A stretch of 64,000 nt of DNA from Paguma larvata (taxonomy: Eukaryota > Chordata > Mammalia > Carnivora > Viverridae): contig CM057841.1 of the NCBI GenBank assembly GCA_030068075.1, forward strand, positions 47,905,030 through 47,969,029, given 5' to 3'. The position numbers and the translations under genes were made by a program. Under the pieces are notes generated by a model, which saw only the letters and a list, made by a program, of their open reading frames with translations, was not told the origin of the DNA and searched no databases. Below are positions 34,321 through 47,204 of this stretch, piece after piece (the stretch's first letter is position 1; every line of letters begins with the position of its first letter).

Positions 34321-35704
34321 ACTTAACCATCATTCCTGTGTTCCACCAAGTGTGGTCCCAGCTGCCTACGTCAGAATCAGACGGGGGACGGGGAGGTCGT
34401 GTTTAGTTGTATCGTCATCCCCATTTCTGGCCACCGTCTCCTATTCCACAAGTTCTTGACAACAGTTCTCAGTATGGTATGGGAAGGGGTCTATACCTGC
34501 AGAAGCTTCAGCCCCCAGACCCTTTGTCCCATTTTCTTATTGATTTATAGGAGCTCTTTGTATATTGGGGACATTTAGTTTGTCATGTGTGTTGCAAATA
34601 TTTTTCTCTCCCAGTGTGATTGTGATAAACTCACATGCTCCTCACCCTTGATGAGAGACAGTGGCCTCAGGGAACAGAGTGTTACCTGGGTGTGACTAGT
34701 GCAAGAGCTGGGCACAGGGACAGGCAGAGCCTCAGAGACCTAGCTCTGCCCCACAGCCATATTCCATAGTCCCATTGGCCCGTGGCCTGGCTGGCGTGTC
34801 TCACCTGCCATTGCTTCTCAGTTCTTCTCCAGTGATAGCTTGGTAGTCCACACCCCTTCTGGCATCCTCAGTTGTTTCTGCTTTTCCGTTATTCAGGGTA
34901 AGTGGCTATTTCCTCAGTATCGCCTGGTCCTTGCACACTTTGTCTGAAAATCCCTTTGGTCAGAAAGAATTTCCAGGTGTCAAATTAATATTCTTGGCAC
35001 CAAAATAGCAAACCCCCCCCCCATTAGCTAGAGATCCAATTACTTGTTTTTAAGTGAAAATGCAACCCAGGTTTCAACAGCGTGGAGTGTAGGGTGCATG
35101 CCCTTCAGAGCCTCCTGCTGAACGCCGATGGGGAGGTGGGCCTGCTTCTCCTGCTCAGCAGATGCCAGTTGTCGGCTGCCTCCGGAGCCTGCAGCCAGCT
35201 GCCCGGGCGAGCTCCGCCGCGAGCGCCAGAGGACGCCAGCTCCTCTCACATCCCCGAAGGTGTGGCTGGCCCAGGAGGGGCCTCAGGGCCACCCTGCTCC
35301 CCCACCCCGTCCCAGCCTGCATTCAGAATCCCCGCGGTGTGATGGGTATGTGTTACCATGCATCCGTCCAAACCCGTAGCAGGGACAGCCCCAGGAGCGA
35401 GCCCTAAGGCAAACTGTAGACTTGAGGTGACATCGCTGTGTCGGCGCAGGTTCGCGGCTTATAACAGATGTACCACTGTGGTGGGGAATGTCCCTTCGGG
35501 GGAGGTTGTGTGGGGGCGAGGGCAGGGGTATGTGGGAAATCTCTGTACCTTCTCCTCTATGTTACCGTGGACCTAGAACTTTGTAAACACTGAAGTCTAC
35601 TGAAACAGAACAAAAATGCAGGATTTTAAAAAAGAAATCACAGTCTTAGAAGAGAGGAGGGGTGTCTGGTACCCCTGAGAGAACATAGCCCCCCCGACAA
35701 CTGG

Positions 35705-35885
35705 CTGCCAGACCTGAGCTTGGCTTCCGGCTCTCACCCTCTTCACCACGGACCTTGGGGTCTCTGGCCTGTGAAATGGGGCACATGATGTCCACGCTTG
35801 CCTCGTAGAGCCTTGTTGAAAGATACAGCGGAAAGCTCCCGACCAGGTCCTGGCCCGTCGTAGCTACCTGTCCGTCGTTACAAGG
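35705..35885 (+). repeat. MIR, sense
   Basis: 'ggcctgtgaaatggggcaca' and 'gcctcgtagagccttgttga' are MIR landmarks. Confidence 0.6.
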
Positions 35886-36114
35886 GCTTTCGCTGGAAAT
35901 TATCATTTCCCTGCCTTGAACTCCCCCGCCCAAAAGCAGGGCTTGTCCCTATTTCCAGAAGTCATTTTGCAAAGTCTCCGGGCCTTTTTTGTAGGGCTTC
36001 TTCATTAAGAAGTTTATTTTCAGTATTTTAAATTTTGTCGTGATATTGAGTGGCATCCCTTTGCAGTAGTATTTTCCCCACAGGTGACAGTGCAGCCCGC
36101 ACGGGCTTAGGGGT

Positions 36115-36330
36115 CCAGGAGTGTGGCCCTGGCGCACCACTTCCCGTAGCTGGCTACCCTGAGCCGGAGCAGTTCACCGGCCTCCCTGAGCCCCAGTTTG
36201 CTTATCCGAAAACCGAGAATAATGGTAGAAGCGCTCTCCCAGGTTTGGGTTCCCAGGATGAAGTGAGGTCATGGGTGTAGAATACCCGACACGTGTGAAC
36301 ACGCGGTACATTTTAGCTCCTGCTGCTGGT
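36115..36330 (+). repeat. MIR, sense
   Basis: 'cctgagccccagtttgctta' and 'aaccgagaataatggtagaa' give the MIR core; 'cggtacattttagctcctgc' gives the 3' part. Confidence 0.65.
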
Positions 36331-39300
36331 CATCATTTCCACACAAACTGGCAAAGCTACACGTGGCAACCAGGAAGATAGGCTCCGTTTTTCCCCCACA
36401 TCCTTGCTGCCCCAGCTTCGGCAGCAAAAGCGGAACAGCAGCTGGTCTCTGTCCTCTGTTTCCCTGCTGGTCTTCAGGACCACACAGGCCCTGGGAAGGG
36501 CCCACTGGGAGCTCTGGGGCTCGTTGTCCATCCCCGTGCTATAGAAAAACCAAGGGGAAGGCAGTGAGCAGTGACACCGACACCCCTTTCTATACCTTCT
36601 CCCCTTCCCACCCCGCCTCCCTCAGCACCCGCAGCACCCCTGAGGTGGAGCCAGCTGCTTGGCTCCAGGGAAGAGAGGAGAAACGGCGGCATGGGCAGAG
36701 GTCCTGCTTCGGGGCCTCCAGCTGCCACGGGCTCTTGCAGAAGCAGGCCTCAGAGTCCGTGGAGATCCAGAAGGGCATACCGGCTGGGGCCTCTGGAGGC
36801 ACCTTCCCCAGAGTCTCCTCACCTCTCGGAGCTGAGGTGTCCTTAACACTTAAGAGCAGAAGTTCTTAACCCAAGAGAAATGCCCCCTTCCCCTCCCCTC
36901 AGAGTAACTGTGAAGGGAAATTGCTGAGGAGGGCTTTATGGCTCATGTGACACGGCTGACATAAAAGCAGGAAAAAAGAATGAGAACCATCTTTCTCAAA
37001 AACTCAGAAGGTAGGACTGTGAGGACGTCATTCACGGCAGTGGCAATGTCTTCCTCAGGAGCCCGTTCACCTCATGAGGAGTGCAGCCATGACTTAGGAG
37101 GCCGGGGCAGCGGGGCTGGGTGTAAGGAGTGATTTGGGGACGTCTCACAAACGCGGCCCATGAGAGCTGTGATGTACCGCAGTCCAGGGCAGCCGGGGCC
37201 TTCCCTGTCCTCAGCCCCATAGCACGTCTCAGGAGTGTCCAGACCCATGGGGCAGGGAGCCCTGGGGCTGCTCTAGCCTTTGCTGCGTCCTGAGGGAAGG
37301 GGGGCCATCAGCTCTTCTGTTCGGGTCAACCCAGCAGATGTCCGGGCGTTTACCTCGCCAGCCGCGGGGTCGCTGGGTAACAGACACGGCCGGCTTAGAA
37401 GGATGACTAGCTTTAGGGGAGATGGGAGAGGATTTCATTCGTTTTCGTGGTCCGGGTCCCGGGAGAAATGGAGCAGAACTAGAGAGGTTCTCAGGTCTCT
37501 CAAAGGAGAGAGCTCACCAGGGCCGAGCTAAGTCGCCCTTAGGGAGATAGGTCCCAGCATGAGAGTTGAGCGGGGCAGCTCTCAGGTTGTCCTGCGGCAA
37601 GACTGCGGGCGCTGCCACTCCTGACTGGCACTGAGCCCCGTCCCCAGAGCAGAGTGGAAGGAGGCTGCCCTTGGCTTCCTCTGTCCTGGGAGCAGCGGCC
37701 CCGTCATCCCATCCTGTCCCTTCTGCATCCCTCATCCCACCTGGTCTTTGTGTAAGTGCTTCCTCAGCCTGGCCTTTCCCAGGACTCTTGTCACTTTGGT
37801 CTGGTGAGTTGGCCCGCTGGGCCCAAAGGCTCATTTCCGCTTTAAAGGGATTTGGTTAGCAAGAGCAGGGCCTTCCACTTCAGGGTCTCACCCAGAGGGA
37901 GGCCCCAGAGTGAGAGCCTCCCCATGGGTTCCTCTTCTTACAGTCCCAAGTGACCAGGGCTACGCTCTCCTGTCCCAACACAGGGGTGCTGCTAGTGAAA
38001 TTGGCCATCTCCCAGTGTCTGCCACAGAAATGGGGACTATTTCACTGGAGCCCCTTCATTTGAGGGCCGCTCGGGGAGGTGGTGACGGCCCAGCCAGTAG
38101 CCCTGCCGCTGGCTGCCTTCAGAATCCACAGTGGGTGCTGGGCTCAGACCCCTCCCTCCCTCCGCATCTGCGGGAGGAGCCTGGGAGCGGGAGAGGGCAG
38201 AAGGCGAAGTTCATGGGGTATCGTGCTATTCAGAGCCCATTGTTTCTGTTCTCCTGACCGGTCTGCCTGGCGCTCTTGGAGTCGTTTTCGTTATCCCAGT
38301 TTTGACTTAAGAGGACCTCTCCAAGGGCAAGGAGGATAACTTCTCCAAGGTCATATCACCAGGAGCCAGACATTGGGTCCATCTGATTCTGGAACAAAAG
38401 CACATAAGGGCTGACCTCACTACAGGGCAGGGGTTCTGCCAGGATGGAGGCACTGCTTCACTGAGTCCCCCCCCCGCCCCCCCCCATCAGTTCTGAGTGC
38501 ACCTTCTCTCTGAGCACTGAACTTTGACCTGCCCCGTCGGGCCACTCATGCTCCCAGGGCATATGCAGAAGGCGTGGGGCTGGCAGCCAGCGGAGGGCGG
38601 CCCGGGAAGGGGCCCGGAGAGCATCAGGAGGGTGGGCCTCTGCCCCACGCTGCCCTGTCCTCTGTGTTGACCCGGCAAGTCCATGGCACCCCCTCACCTC
38701 CTGTTTTCTGCCATCAAACGCAGTCGGCCTGGTCTGGGTTCGTCCCATCCATCTCTGACGCTGTGTGGTCCTGACCCCACTCCCTGGAATACTAACTCTG
38801 CCTGCTCAGAGTGGACCGTCTTCCATAAGAATGGGGTTTGTTCCTCCTCTTGAGATCCCTGCCTCAGTGTTTGTTTCAGTCCAGTTCTCATTCCATCCAC
38901 TCTCCAAAACAAACAAAAACAACTCCTCCACCCCCACCTCTGTCCCCAGGATTTCTTTATAGTCAGGTCACGCCATCGGGTCAGACACCAGCCAGAAAAT
39001 CGAGGGGCATGGTGTCGGGGCCTCAGAACTCTTGCCGAGAGTCCCCCCTCCCCGCCCCACCCGGGGAGGTCAGCTGGGGCCCTCGCCTGCCGTAGCTCCT
39101 CCGGGGGGCCATGCCGAGGACACAGGGCACTTGTCCACATGCCTCTCCTCTCCCTGCGGTTGACGCTGCAGCTTCCTTTGGGGGCTCCTGAGAGAGTGAG
39201 AGAAGGGAGGGACGGGCAGGGAGAAGGCAGCAGGGAAGAGCGCTGGGTTCCACTCACAGTCTCCAGGGACGGCCAGCCAGGCTCCACCACCCAACGAGGC

Positions 39301-39924
39301 ACCAGCAGTCAACACCAGGGGTCCTGGGAGGATTCGGTCTTCTGACAGGAGTCCTGGCAGTAAATCACTGCCGGGCAGGAGAGAGGACCGGCATGGTGAC
39401 GGTTCCTGGTGCGCCTGGTGAGAAGGCCTCGGGTATAGGGGGACCCAGACAACCACAGCTGGCACAGGGTCGAGTTGACATGGGTGGAGCTGGGGGCTTG
39501 CTGCCTGGCGCCTTGGGCTCCCGATGAAGGCAGAGTTTGGCCTGGGAGCAGTGCAGGAGGGATTCCACAAAGGGAAGCCACTTGGGGACCGCCTTCCCCT
39601 GTGACAGGACTGGGGGCTCTTGCAAAGCCGGGCTGCAGGGCTGAGTGGGCTGCAGGGGTGAGAAGACTGCCTGGCCCCGGACTTGACTGACTGCCCCCAG
39701 CCCATCTCCCCTTGAACTCAGGAAGTGATCGGTAATCTTACATAGAAAGGCTAAAGTCCAACAGCCCAGACATAAGCCCCACAGTGAGCCCATCCAGACA
39801 AGAGCTGCTGTCAAAATCCTCTGGAGCTTTTTAAAATCCAGCTGCTTAGGCCTCAGCCCAGACCCCCTGAGTAGTTCTCTGTTTGGGCCTCGTTGCCTGG
39901 GTTCTGGTATTTTCCATTCACTTG

Positions 39925-40080
39925 CTGCCTCCTAGACCCTGCGCTGGACGGACATCTTTAAGTGTGCATGACCTTAGCATATTGCCATAGCAACCCTTCC
40001 AGGGAAGCTTCTGTTGTGTCCCCCACTTCGCCGAAGTGGAAACCGAGACTCAGAGAAGTGAAGTAACTTGGTCAGGACCT
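39925..40080 (-). repeat. MIR-like fragment, antisense
   Basis: 'gaaaccgagactcagagaag' and 'gtaacttggtcaggacctcg' are reversed MIR text. Confidence 0.55.
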
Positions 40081-40891
40081 CGGCTTAGATGCTTCACGAG
40101 CCCTTGTGTGTCACACACCGTCTCTCCTATCTGCACACCAAAGAGGTCCCCATCTGTGTCATTATACATTCTTTGTGTAGCCCTCGTCCCACTTTGGGAG
40201 CACGGAGGCTGTGTCCAGCACACGGTCTGTGCTCAGAAACATTGTCTGAGAAAGCGAAAGGGACGGCGGATGGTGAGCTGAACCCCTCTGGCCCGCTCCA
40301 CCCGGCGGGGCCCGGGCCCTGACCCTGCCTGGGCAGACCCACCTCCTCAGCGCAGGGTGCGTGCAGCTGGCCAGCACGCCAGGGCGGAGCGGAGGCCTGG
40401 AGGAGGGTAGGAGGCAGAGCCCTGTGCCGCTCTCCCGGTCGCCATGGACCGGTGCCCGGAGACAGCTGGCCCCTCGGCTCATCACCTGGTAACCGAGTGC
40501 TGACGGTGCGTGTGTGCTGCTCCCATGCTGTCTGGGGCACAGCAGGCCCTTCCTCGGCCTCGGGCTCGCTCTCAGGGAGAATGTATGACTCTGAGGGTGC
40601 ACCCCACCCCGGGCAGGGGCCTGGCGTGATGCAGGCAGGCGACGGGGGTGAGAGGGCGCACTGGGGGGACTGGGGAACTGGCCTCCAAGTTGTCTCACCC
40701 AGGCTGGCTTTTCTGTTCTCCTCCACTCTCTGAGGGATGGAGGCTGGAATGGTTTTAAGCTGCCAGGACACACACTGTGCCGTCACTGTTAGTGGGACTT
40801 AACAGTGAGCACTGGGTTTGTTCTTTCACGTGTATGGCACAGAACTAGGCACTTAGGGAAGGATTTCAGAGTTTATTAAAAATAAAAGAAG

Positions 40892-41101
40892 GGCGTTTGG
40901 GTGGCTTAGTCCATTAAGCGTCTGATTTCGACTCAGGTCATGATCTCACGGTTTGTGATTTTGAGCCCGCATCGGGCCATCTGCTGTCAGTACAGAGCCT
41001 GCTTCGTATTCTCTATCCCCCCTCTCTTTCTGCCCCTCCCACGTATGCATGTGTGTGTGCATGCTCCCTCTCCCTCTCTCTCTCACAAATAAACGTTTTT
41101 T
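40892..41101 (+). mobile_element. CAN-SINE, sense, with clear TSD
   Basis: 'ggcgtttgggtggcttagtc' head and 'cacaaataaacgttttt' tail. The duplication aaaaataaaagaag is exact at 40878-40891 and 41102-41115. Confidence 0.94.
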
Positions 41102-42436
41102 AAAAATAAAAGAAGAAAAAAAGAAAGTAGTCTTAATCCCTGTGAGCGAGCATGTGTTCAAAGTCAGGCAAAATAACAAGATATAATCCTTCTTTGTTTT
41201 AATTGTTTTTGCTCAACTAAGACCTAAAAAGTTCTTAATCAGAATGGTTTTCTCAATGGGAAATAAAATAGATTCGAGCCTAAGCAATCCTTCTCTCCCG
41301 CCCCCAAATCTAAAATTTTGGCAGTGCTTTCCTTGCCGTTGCTGAAGAGAGCTGAGGGACCCACCCCCCAGGAGATGCTGGGCTTGGCCTGCTCTGACCC
41401 CGTTGTAGCCAAAAGCTTTTCTGGGAATACCACCCCTTTCCCAGGCCTGAACAGGGCCTGACTGCAGCTCAGATTTACTCTGTGTCCAGGGCAAGAGCCT
41501 CCAGCTCTGGTGCCAGCCGCTGCTGTGTGCCGTCTTCGGAGCTCCGTTGGTTCACTGCTCTGGGGCCCAGGGGAGGTCCGTGCCTTCCTCAGCACCCCAA
41601 GGGGATGCTTCCTGGGGACAGTGACCTGGTTTCCGAGAGTCAGTTCCCCAGCTGATTCCACAAGGCACGGGAGCCATTCTGTATGTGATCAGGGACTCAA
41701 GAGGCCTGCCCTGCTGGGCCTATACCCTTCGTGAAGACGGTGGACGGGCTTCTGTGTGGCAGGAAGCAAAGGGCTCAAGGCTCCGTGGATGCCTGGCCAC
41801 GGCGCCTCCGCACTTAATTTCAGCTCCGCTTCCCAAGAACCGAGGAGCAGCCGAACCTGACCCAGATCTCAGGCACAGCCCTGTGGCCCCATCGCTCCCA
41901 GCAGAGGCGTCAGATAGCCTTGGCAGTGGCCCGCACAGGCCAGGCCTTAGCCTCCAGGGCCTTCAGCCTGAACTCCCCTCTCCTGCCAGCACCTAGCTGT
42001 GTCTCTTGGAAACACTCTTGCGGCTTCCTTCTGGCTAGGACTTGAGCGGACCCAGCTTGGGGATTTCCTCTCCTCCTCATGGGGCCGGAAGGCTGAGCCA
42101 GTTGACATCTGGGGCCTAATCAGCTGACCAGGGGCCTAGCCAATCTTTTGACGAAAGTTTCTTGGAGATAAGTGGATAGAGTGAAGTGAGAGGCCTATCC
42201 ATCCATCCCCTTGGCAGAAACTATTCAGAATGATCCATCTTCCATTTCCTGCCTGGCGCTGCCGGTCGGCAAGTATTTATTCAACATCTGCTGAGTGCCT
42301 CGCCCTGGGACTTCACGTCCGGGAGCTTCAGTAGGAGGCCAGGACAGACCCCCAGCCTAGGGAGTTGGCCTTGTAAAGCTCTGGGTCTCCAGCTGTTCCC
42401 AGGGTGGTAGAGGAGCAGCCAGGAACAGGACCAGCC

Positions 42437-42483
42437 AGGGAGGGAGAGAGGGAGAAAGAGAGAGAGACAGAGAGAAAGAGAAG
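42437..42483 (+). repeat. GA-rich low-complexity tract
   Basis: Imperfect GAGAGA/GAAA repeats. Confidence 0.8.
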
Positions 42484-43818
42484 GGAGCCTCCCACTGTGA
42501 CAGGTTTTCCAGGGCTGCTCTGTGGACAAGGTGTTGGGACAGGAAGCACCTGGACAGAGGGATAAACGAAGGGAGGGAAACCAGCGCCGTCCTAGGGGGT
42601 CCGTCCTCGGTCTGCCAGAGTTCCGGGGGGTGACAGCCTGCAGTGGCCCCATCCAGATGCTGACTTCCCTCCCGCACTGAAATTTGCCCTTTGCTGGCAT
42701 CAAGTCATCTCCTGGAAGGAAGGGCTTTCTCAGGAATCCTTTGGCCTCCTTGACTTTCCTCCCCAAGCCACAGAGGATGTGCTGGTCCCTCCCTCCCTCT
42801 GCCCAGGCCTCCCCCTCAGAGTTACTTTGTCACATGTTTTCCGCACCCAGTTGTCACTGACCCTTTCGCTCCGCTGAGGGCCAGCTCCCGGCTCACCCCA
42901 CTCCAGGACCGGGGACCAGCTGATGTGCCTCCCCCCTCCCCAGCAACCACCACCCCCCATTGCCATGGCAACCACAGACACTCCTGCCCCTGCAGAATAT
43001 TGCTTTCTTGTAACCTTCTTCCCTCCTCCCTCTCCCCCCTCTTTCTCTCACACAAAAAGAAAGCACAAGTGTTTTATATTCATTTTGCAAAAAGCTGTGT
43101 AGTGCATACTAATTGGCGTGGCTTCCTCCTGCTTTCTTTGAGCCTCTCCTCATTCTCCGAGCCAGGACTACAGGCCAGTGCAGGCTTGGGCCCAGCCAGC
43201 CTCCTCCTCGGAAGGGGACTAACTTTGTGTCTCTAGAGGCTGAACAGTGAGCCTATCACTGGGGGCCTTTCGTCCAGTTCTTGAGCCAGTGCCCCGCAAA
43301 CAAGGCTGCCGAGATCACTGTGTCCTTGTCCCAGAGCATCTTGTCCACCGACCAGGGGGTGGGTCTCTAGGAGGGGTGGGGTACCAAAACTCTGGCGTGG
43401 CACAGAGATTCAAAGCCAGGTTCAGCCGGAAGGGAGAGCACGGCTCCCCTGGGTCTCTGTTGCTCTGTCCCCGCGCCCCGATCCCCCTCCCCCACCTTGA
43501 CATTGTCTCCCCGGGCCACTCATTCCCTGGGCAGAGGCAGAGTCCTGGCCTAGGCCTCTGTCGGATTGTTGCTCCATAGCCTGAAGTCCAGCCCCTAGGC
43601 TGAATGGGATTTGCTGGTCAGCTGGGAGAGAGCCAGCAGCTGGATTGGGTGATACAGGAGCCCTGGAGTGGCTCCCCAAAATTCCCCACTCTCTCTTCAA
43701 GCCATTCCTTGCCCTCCATTTTGGCGGTCCCTTCCTCTTCTTGCATCTAGGAGGTTGAAGGAGATGGTGGTGCTAGCCTCAATTCCCATGTCAAAGAATC
43801 AGGAAGGTGTGTGTGCGG

Positions 43819-43819
<1 letters not shown>

Positions 43820-43894
<75 letters not shown>
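43820..43894 (+). repeat. (CA)n microsatellite, about 37 units, pure
   Basis: 75 bases of uninterrupted CA. Pure repeats this long are usually polymorphic in length. Confidence 0.97.
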
Positions 43895-43897
<3 letters not shown>

Positions 43898-44514
43898 TAC
43901 AATTACACATAGTATTGCTCCAGGCAGGGCTGTCTCAGATTTTTGCTAGTCCCTGGGGACCAGAGACAAATCTTCTGATACGAAAGCACTAGAGGAGTGG
44001 CTGGGCTGGGATTACTGAAGGAACCAGTAGACAACAGTTCTGGCTTTAATTGTGCAATTGAAGTGTAATTTGCATTCATTTGCCATTTGGTGTTAAACTT
44101 TCCAAAATAAGAGAATTCCAAATGTAAAATAGGCAGTTTTGCTGGCTGCTGCTCTCCAGTGAGGCAGGAGGAGGTGGTACCAAGATGTCCAAGCAGAGTC
44201 TCTTTAGTAGAGAAATGAAATTGAAGCTCTTCGCGTATACACCGCTGTTACCGCCTAGTTCCTGAGCCAGGACCCATGACCAGGCTCAGCTGTGGGACCA
44301 AAAATCTCCTAACAGAAGGGGAGCCCAGAGTATCTCCTCTGATGTTCATGACAACCTTGCAAGGGTGAATCTCCGTTGGCACATATGAGGAAACTGAGGC
44401 TCCCCATCACCTGCAAAACCAAGTTCAAACCTCTTTGGACCATAGCTCTTGGGGACCTGCCCATACCTATGACTTCCACTTGACTTCTGGCCATGCCCCC
44501 CTGCTAAAGAACAA

Positions 44515-44900
44515 AATTTCAATTGAGTAAATTTAAAGATCAGACTGGTTTTGTTCAACAATTCATGAAACAGGCAGCATCCCCAGGTAGCAATAGAAAG
44601 AAGCTGTAGAAAGGAAAGGTTTTTAAAGGCAGAAAGGGAGTGGAGAAAGAAAATGACTAGCAAAGAATGCATTGTTTCAGGCAGTGGGACCGGAAGGGGT
44701 CTGCCGGGAGGATTATCTCACTAGTGCTGACCAGGTAATTCCACGTTGACTGGCTAAAGGTTGCATTCCTTTAAAGGTTAAAGGTTGAGACGGCAACGAA
44801 GTTAGGTATTAAATCTTGGTATGCCGACTTGGGATTTAGCACAAGTGACTCCATTTTGGGCCTGCTGACTCCTTTTTAACACTCGCACCAGCCCCATGCC
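44515..44900 (+). repeat. Unassigned interspersed repeat, LTR-like
   Basis: 'aatttaaagatcagactggt' through 'agcacaagtgactccatttt' reads like a decayed mammalian LTR, but I cannot assign a family. Non-coding. Confidence 0.35.
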
Positions 44901-45963
44901 CCACTCCAGAGCTAGATCAAAGCTTAGATTCCTGGAATGTGCCACGGGATTCTGGTTCCGTGTCCGTAAAGGCTTATGGTAGTTAAGAGAATTCTTTGCG
45001 TGCCTTCCTCTGCCCCCCAGCGAACTGATGGTCAGGTACTCCTGAAGCCTCTCCATCCCCACGGGCCGAGTTGCTGGCTCTAGTTGTGCATGCACTGCAC
45101 TGTATTTGTTTACCGCCTGTCTTCCCAGGGTCACTGTTGTGAGAGGCAGGGCCATCCCATTTGGCTTTGCATCTCCTCCCACAAACACAGGCCCTGGCCC
45201 AGGCCTTAGCCCACAGTGGGTGCTCAGTAGATGTCGGGGGAGGGGTTGGAGGGGTGAAGTTAACTGACCGGAAGTCAGGATTGTCTGACCACAAAGCCCA
45301 TATAGCTTATTGGGCTCCAGTTTGGGGACCAGAATGTTTGAAGTGGACTCCCTGATCCCTTGAGCAGGTGACTCTGCAAAGAGAGACAGACAGCAAATGA
45401 GAACATTAATTCTCGCTGGAAGTGGAGAGAGCTTCCTCTTCTGGTCTTCCCACCCTTGCAGCACTCAGAGGATGGGGGCATCTCATGGGTCAGGCCTCTT
45501 AGGTGCTGGTGGTTCCTCCCAAGCATCTTTCCTGTTGTGGAAATAAGTGCCCGCAAGAAGCCTGGTGTGGGCGGCCCTCATAGGGTCAGGCTTTAGCTGA
45601 GTGCTCACCTGGCCTCGGCTGCCTCACACTTTTCTCTCTCACCACATTGGACCCCCAAGATTTGCTGCCTCGGGGACATGTACCTCCGCCCACCTGCACA
45701 GTCAGCCCTGAGAGGAGCAGCCTGCAGCTCAGAGATGTAGGGACAGGTGGCCTCCCTGAGTGCTCTTGGCCCTCCTGTGAGTCAGGACCAGGCGTGGAGT
45801 CGTGGGGAGTCAGGGAGGCCCTGCTGCCTTGGGCCATGGGCACAGCAAGAGCAAACTGACCTAAAGTACCACTGTTCTGGGAATTAGGGTGCTGATTTGG
45901 GGTTTGACTTGATTGCCTTCTCTTTTTTAGATATAATTCACAAACCATAAAATTCAACCTTTT

Positions 45964-46179
45964 ATTTATTTATTTATTTATTTTTAGTATTTATTTTTGA
46001 GAGAGAGACAGAGCATGAGCGGGGGAGGGGCAGAGAGAGAGGGAGACACAGAATCCTAAACAGGCTCCAGGCTCTGAGCTGTCAGCACAGAGCCTGACGC
46101 GGGGCTCGAACTCACAAACCGCGAGATCATGACCTGAGAAAAGTCAGATGCTTAACTGACTGAGCCACCCAGGTGCCCC
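45964..46179 (-). mobile_element. CAN-SINE, antisense, with TSD
   Basis: A (TTTA)n tail, GA-rich body and 'caggtgcccc' end. The duplication aaaattcaacctttt (45949-45963) recurs with one change at 46180-46193. Confidence 0.94.
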
Positions 46180-46210
46180 AAAATTCACCCTTTAAAAGTA
46201 TACAGTTTAG

Positions 46211-46322
46211 GTACGCCCAGCTGACTCAGTCGTCGGTTGGAACGTGTGACTCTTGATCTCAGGGTCATGAGTTCGAGCCCCACATTGGAAGTAGAGATTA
46301 CTTAAAAAAATAAAATCCTTTA
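46211..46322 (+). mobile_element. Short CAN-SINE (older type), sense
   Basis: 'ctgactcagtcgtcggttgg', 'gggtcatgagttcgagcc' and 'gtagagattacttaaaaaaa' mark an older, shorter CAN-SINE that lacks the long CT-rich body. It was the first to insert here. The site duplication tatacagtttag is at 46199-46210 and, after all three SINEs, at 46766-46777. Confidence 0.85.
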
Positions 46323-46545
46323 GGAGCGCCTGGGTGGCTCATCCAATTTCGGCTCAGGTCACGATCTTGCAGTTTGTGAGTTCAAGCCCTACATCGTGCT
46401 CTTTGCTGACAGCTTGGAGCCTGGAGCCTGCTTTGGATTTTGTGTCCTACTGCCCTCTCCTATTCATGCTCTGTCCCTCTCTCTCAAAAATAAGCATTAA
46501 AAAAGTTTTTTAATTAAAAAATAAAATGTTTTTAAAAATTAAAAA
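46323..46545 (+). mobile_element. CAN-SINE, sense, second in stack
   Basis: 'agcgcctgggtggctcatcc' head and 'tctcaaaaataagcatt' tail. It lies in the A-rich tail of the previous SINE. Confidence 0.88.
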
Positions 46546-46765
46546 GGGGCGCCTGGGTGGCTCAGTCGGTTAAGTGGCCGACTTCGGCTCAGGTCATGAT
46601 CTCGCGGTCTGAGTTCGAGCCCCGCATCGGGCTCTGTGCTGACGGCTCAGAGCCTGGAGCCTGCTTCGGATTCTGTATCTCCCTCTCTCTCTGCCCTACC
46701 GCTGCTCATACTCTGTCTCTATGTCTCTCAAAAATAAATAAACGTTTAAAAAAAATTTAAAAAAA
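46546..46765 (+). mobile_element. CAN-SINE, sense, third in stack, near consensus
   Basis: 'ggggcgcctgggtggctcag' head, 'aggtcatgatctcgcggtct' and 'aaaaataaataaacg' tail; the least diverged SINE in the window and the clearest felid-type copy. It lies in the tail of the second SINE. Confidence 0.94.
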
Positions 46766-47204
46766 TATACAGTTTAGTGGTTTTAGTGTTTTGACAAGGT
46801 TGTACAAACGTCACTGCTCTGTAATTCTGCAACATTCTCATCACCCCAAAGAGAAAGCCCGTCACTCCCCATGTCTCCCTCCCCCAGCCCCTGGCGGGCA
46901 CAAGATACTCTCTCTCTGGATTTGCCTGAACATTTCACATAAATGGAATCATCATGCAGTATGTGGCCTTTTGCATCTGCCTCCCCTTACTTAGCAAATG
47001 TTTTCAAGGTTGGTGCATTTTATAGCATATAGCAGACCCTCGTTCCTTTTCATCACCAGATAATAGTCCATGCCGTGGATTTGCCACGGTCCGTTTATCC
47101 ATTTATCAGTTGAAGTACATTTGGGTTTGTGCTACTGTGATACATGGTAAAAAAAGGCAAAAATACATATTTGGCCTTCATCCCTGGTCCTGGCAGAGAA
47201 CTCC

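Larger units (their letters stand above)
45925..47145 (-). repeat. L1 remnant, antisense, broken by four SINEs
   Basis: Pieces at 45925-45963, 46194-46210 and 46766-47145 form one reversed L1 3' UTR: 'aaccataaaattcaacc', 'tatacagtttagtggtttta', 'cattctcatcaccccaaaga', 'tttcacataaatggaatcat' and 'atttatcagttgaagtacat'. SINE insertions separate them. No ORF survives. Confidence 0.85.

Noticed and set aside
38465..38486. Poly-C run as a sign of assembly error
   Set aside because: C-rich runs also occur at 35013, 63780 and elsewhere. They fit normal low-complexity variation and disrupt no exon.
43668..43949. Thr-His repeat protein from 43.8 kb
   Set aside because: Translation of the (CA)n microsatellite. 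There is no gene context.
46546..46765. tRNA-Lys gene in the SINE heads
   Set aside because: CAN-SINE heads derive from tRNA-Lys and keep A/B-box-like motifs, but they lack a closing acceptor stem and occur in many diverged copies. They are mobile elements, not tRNA genes.
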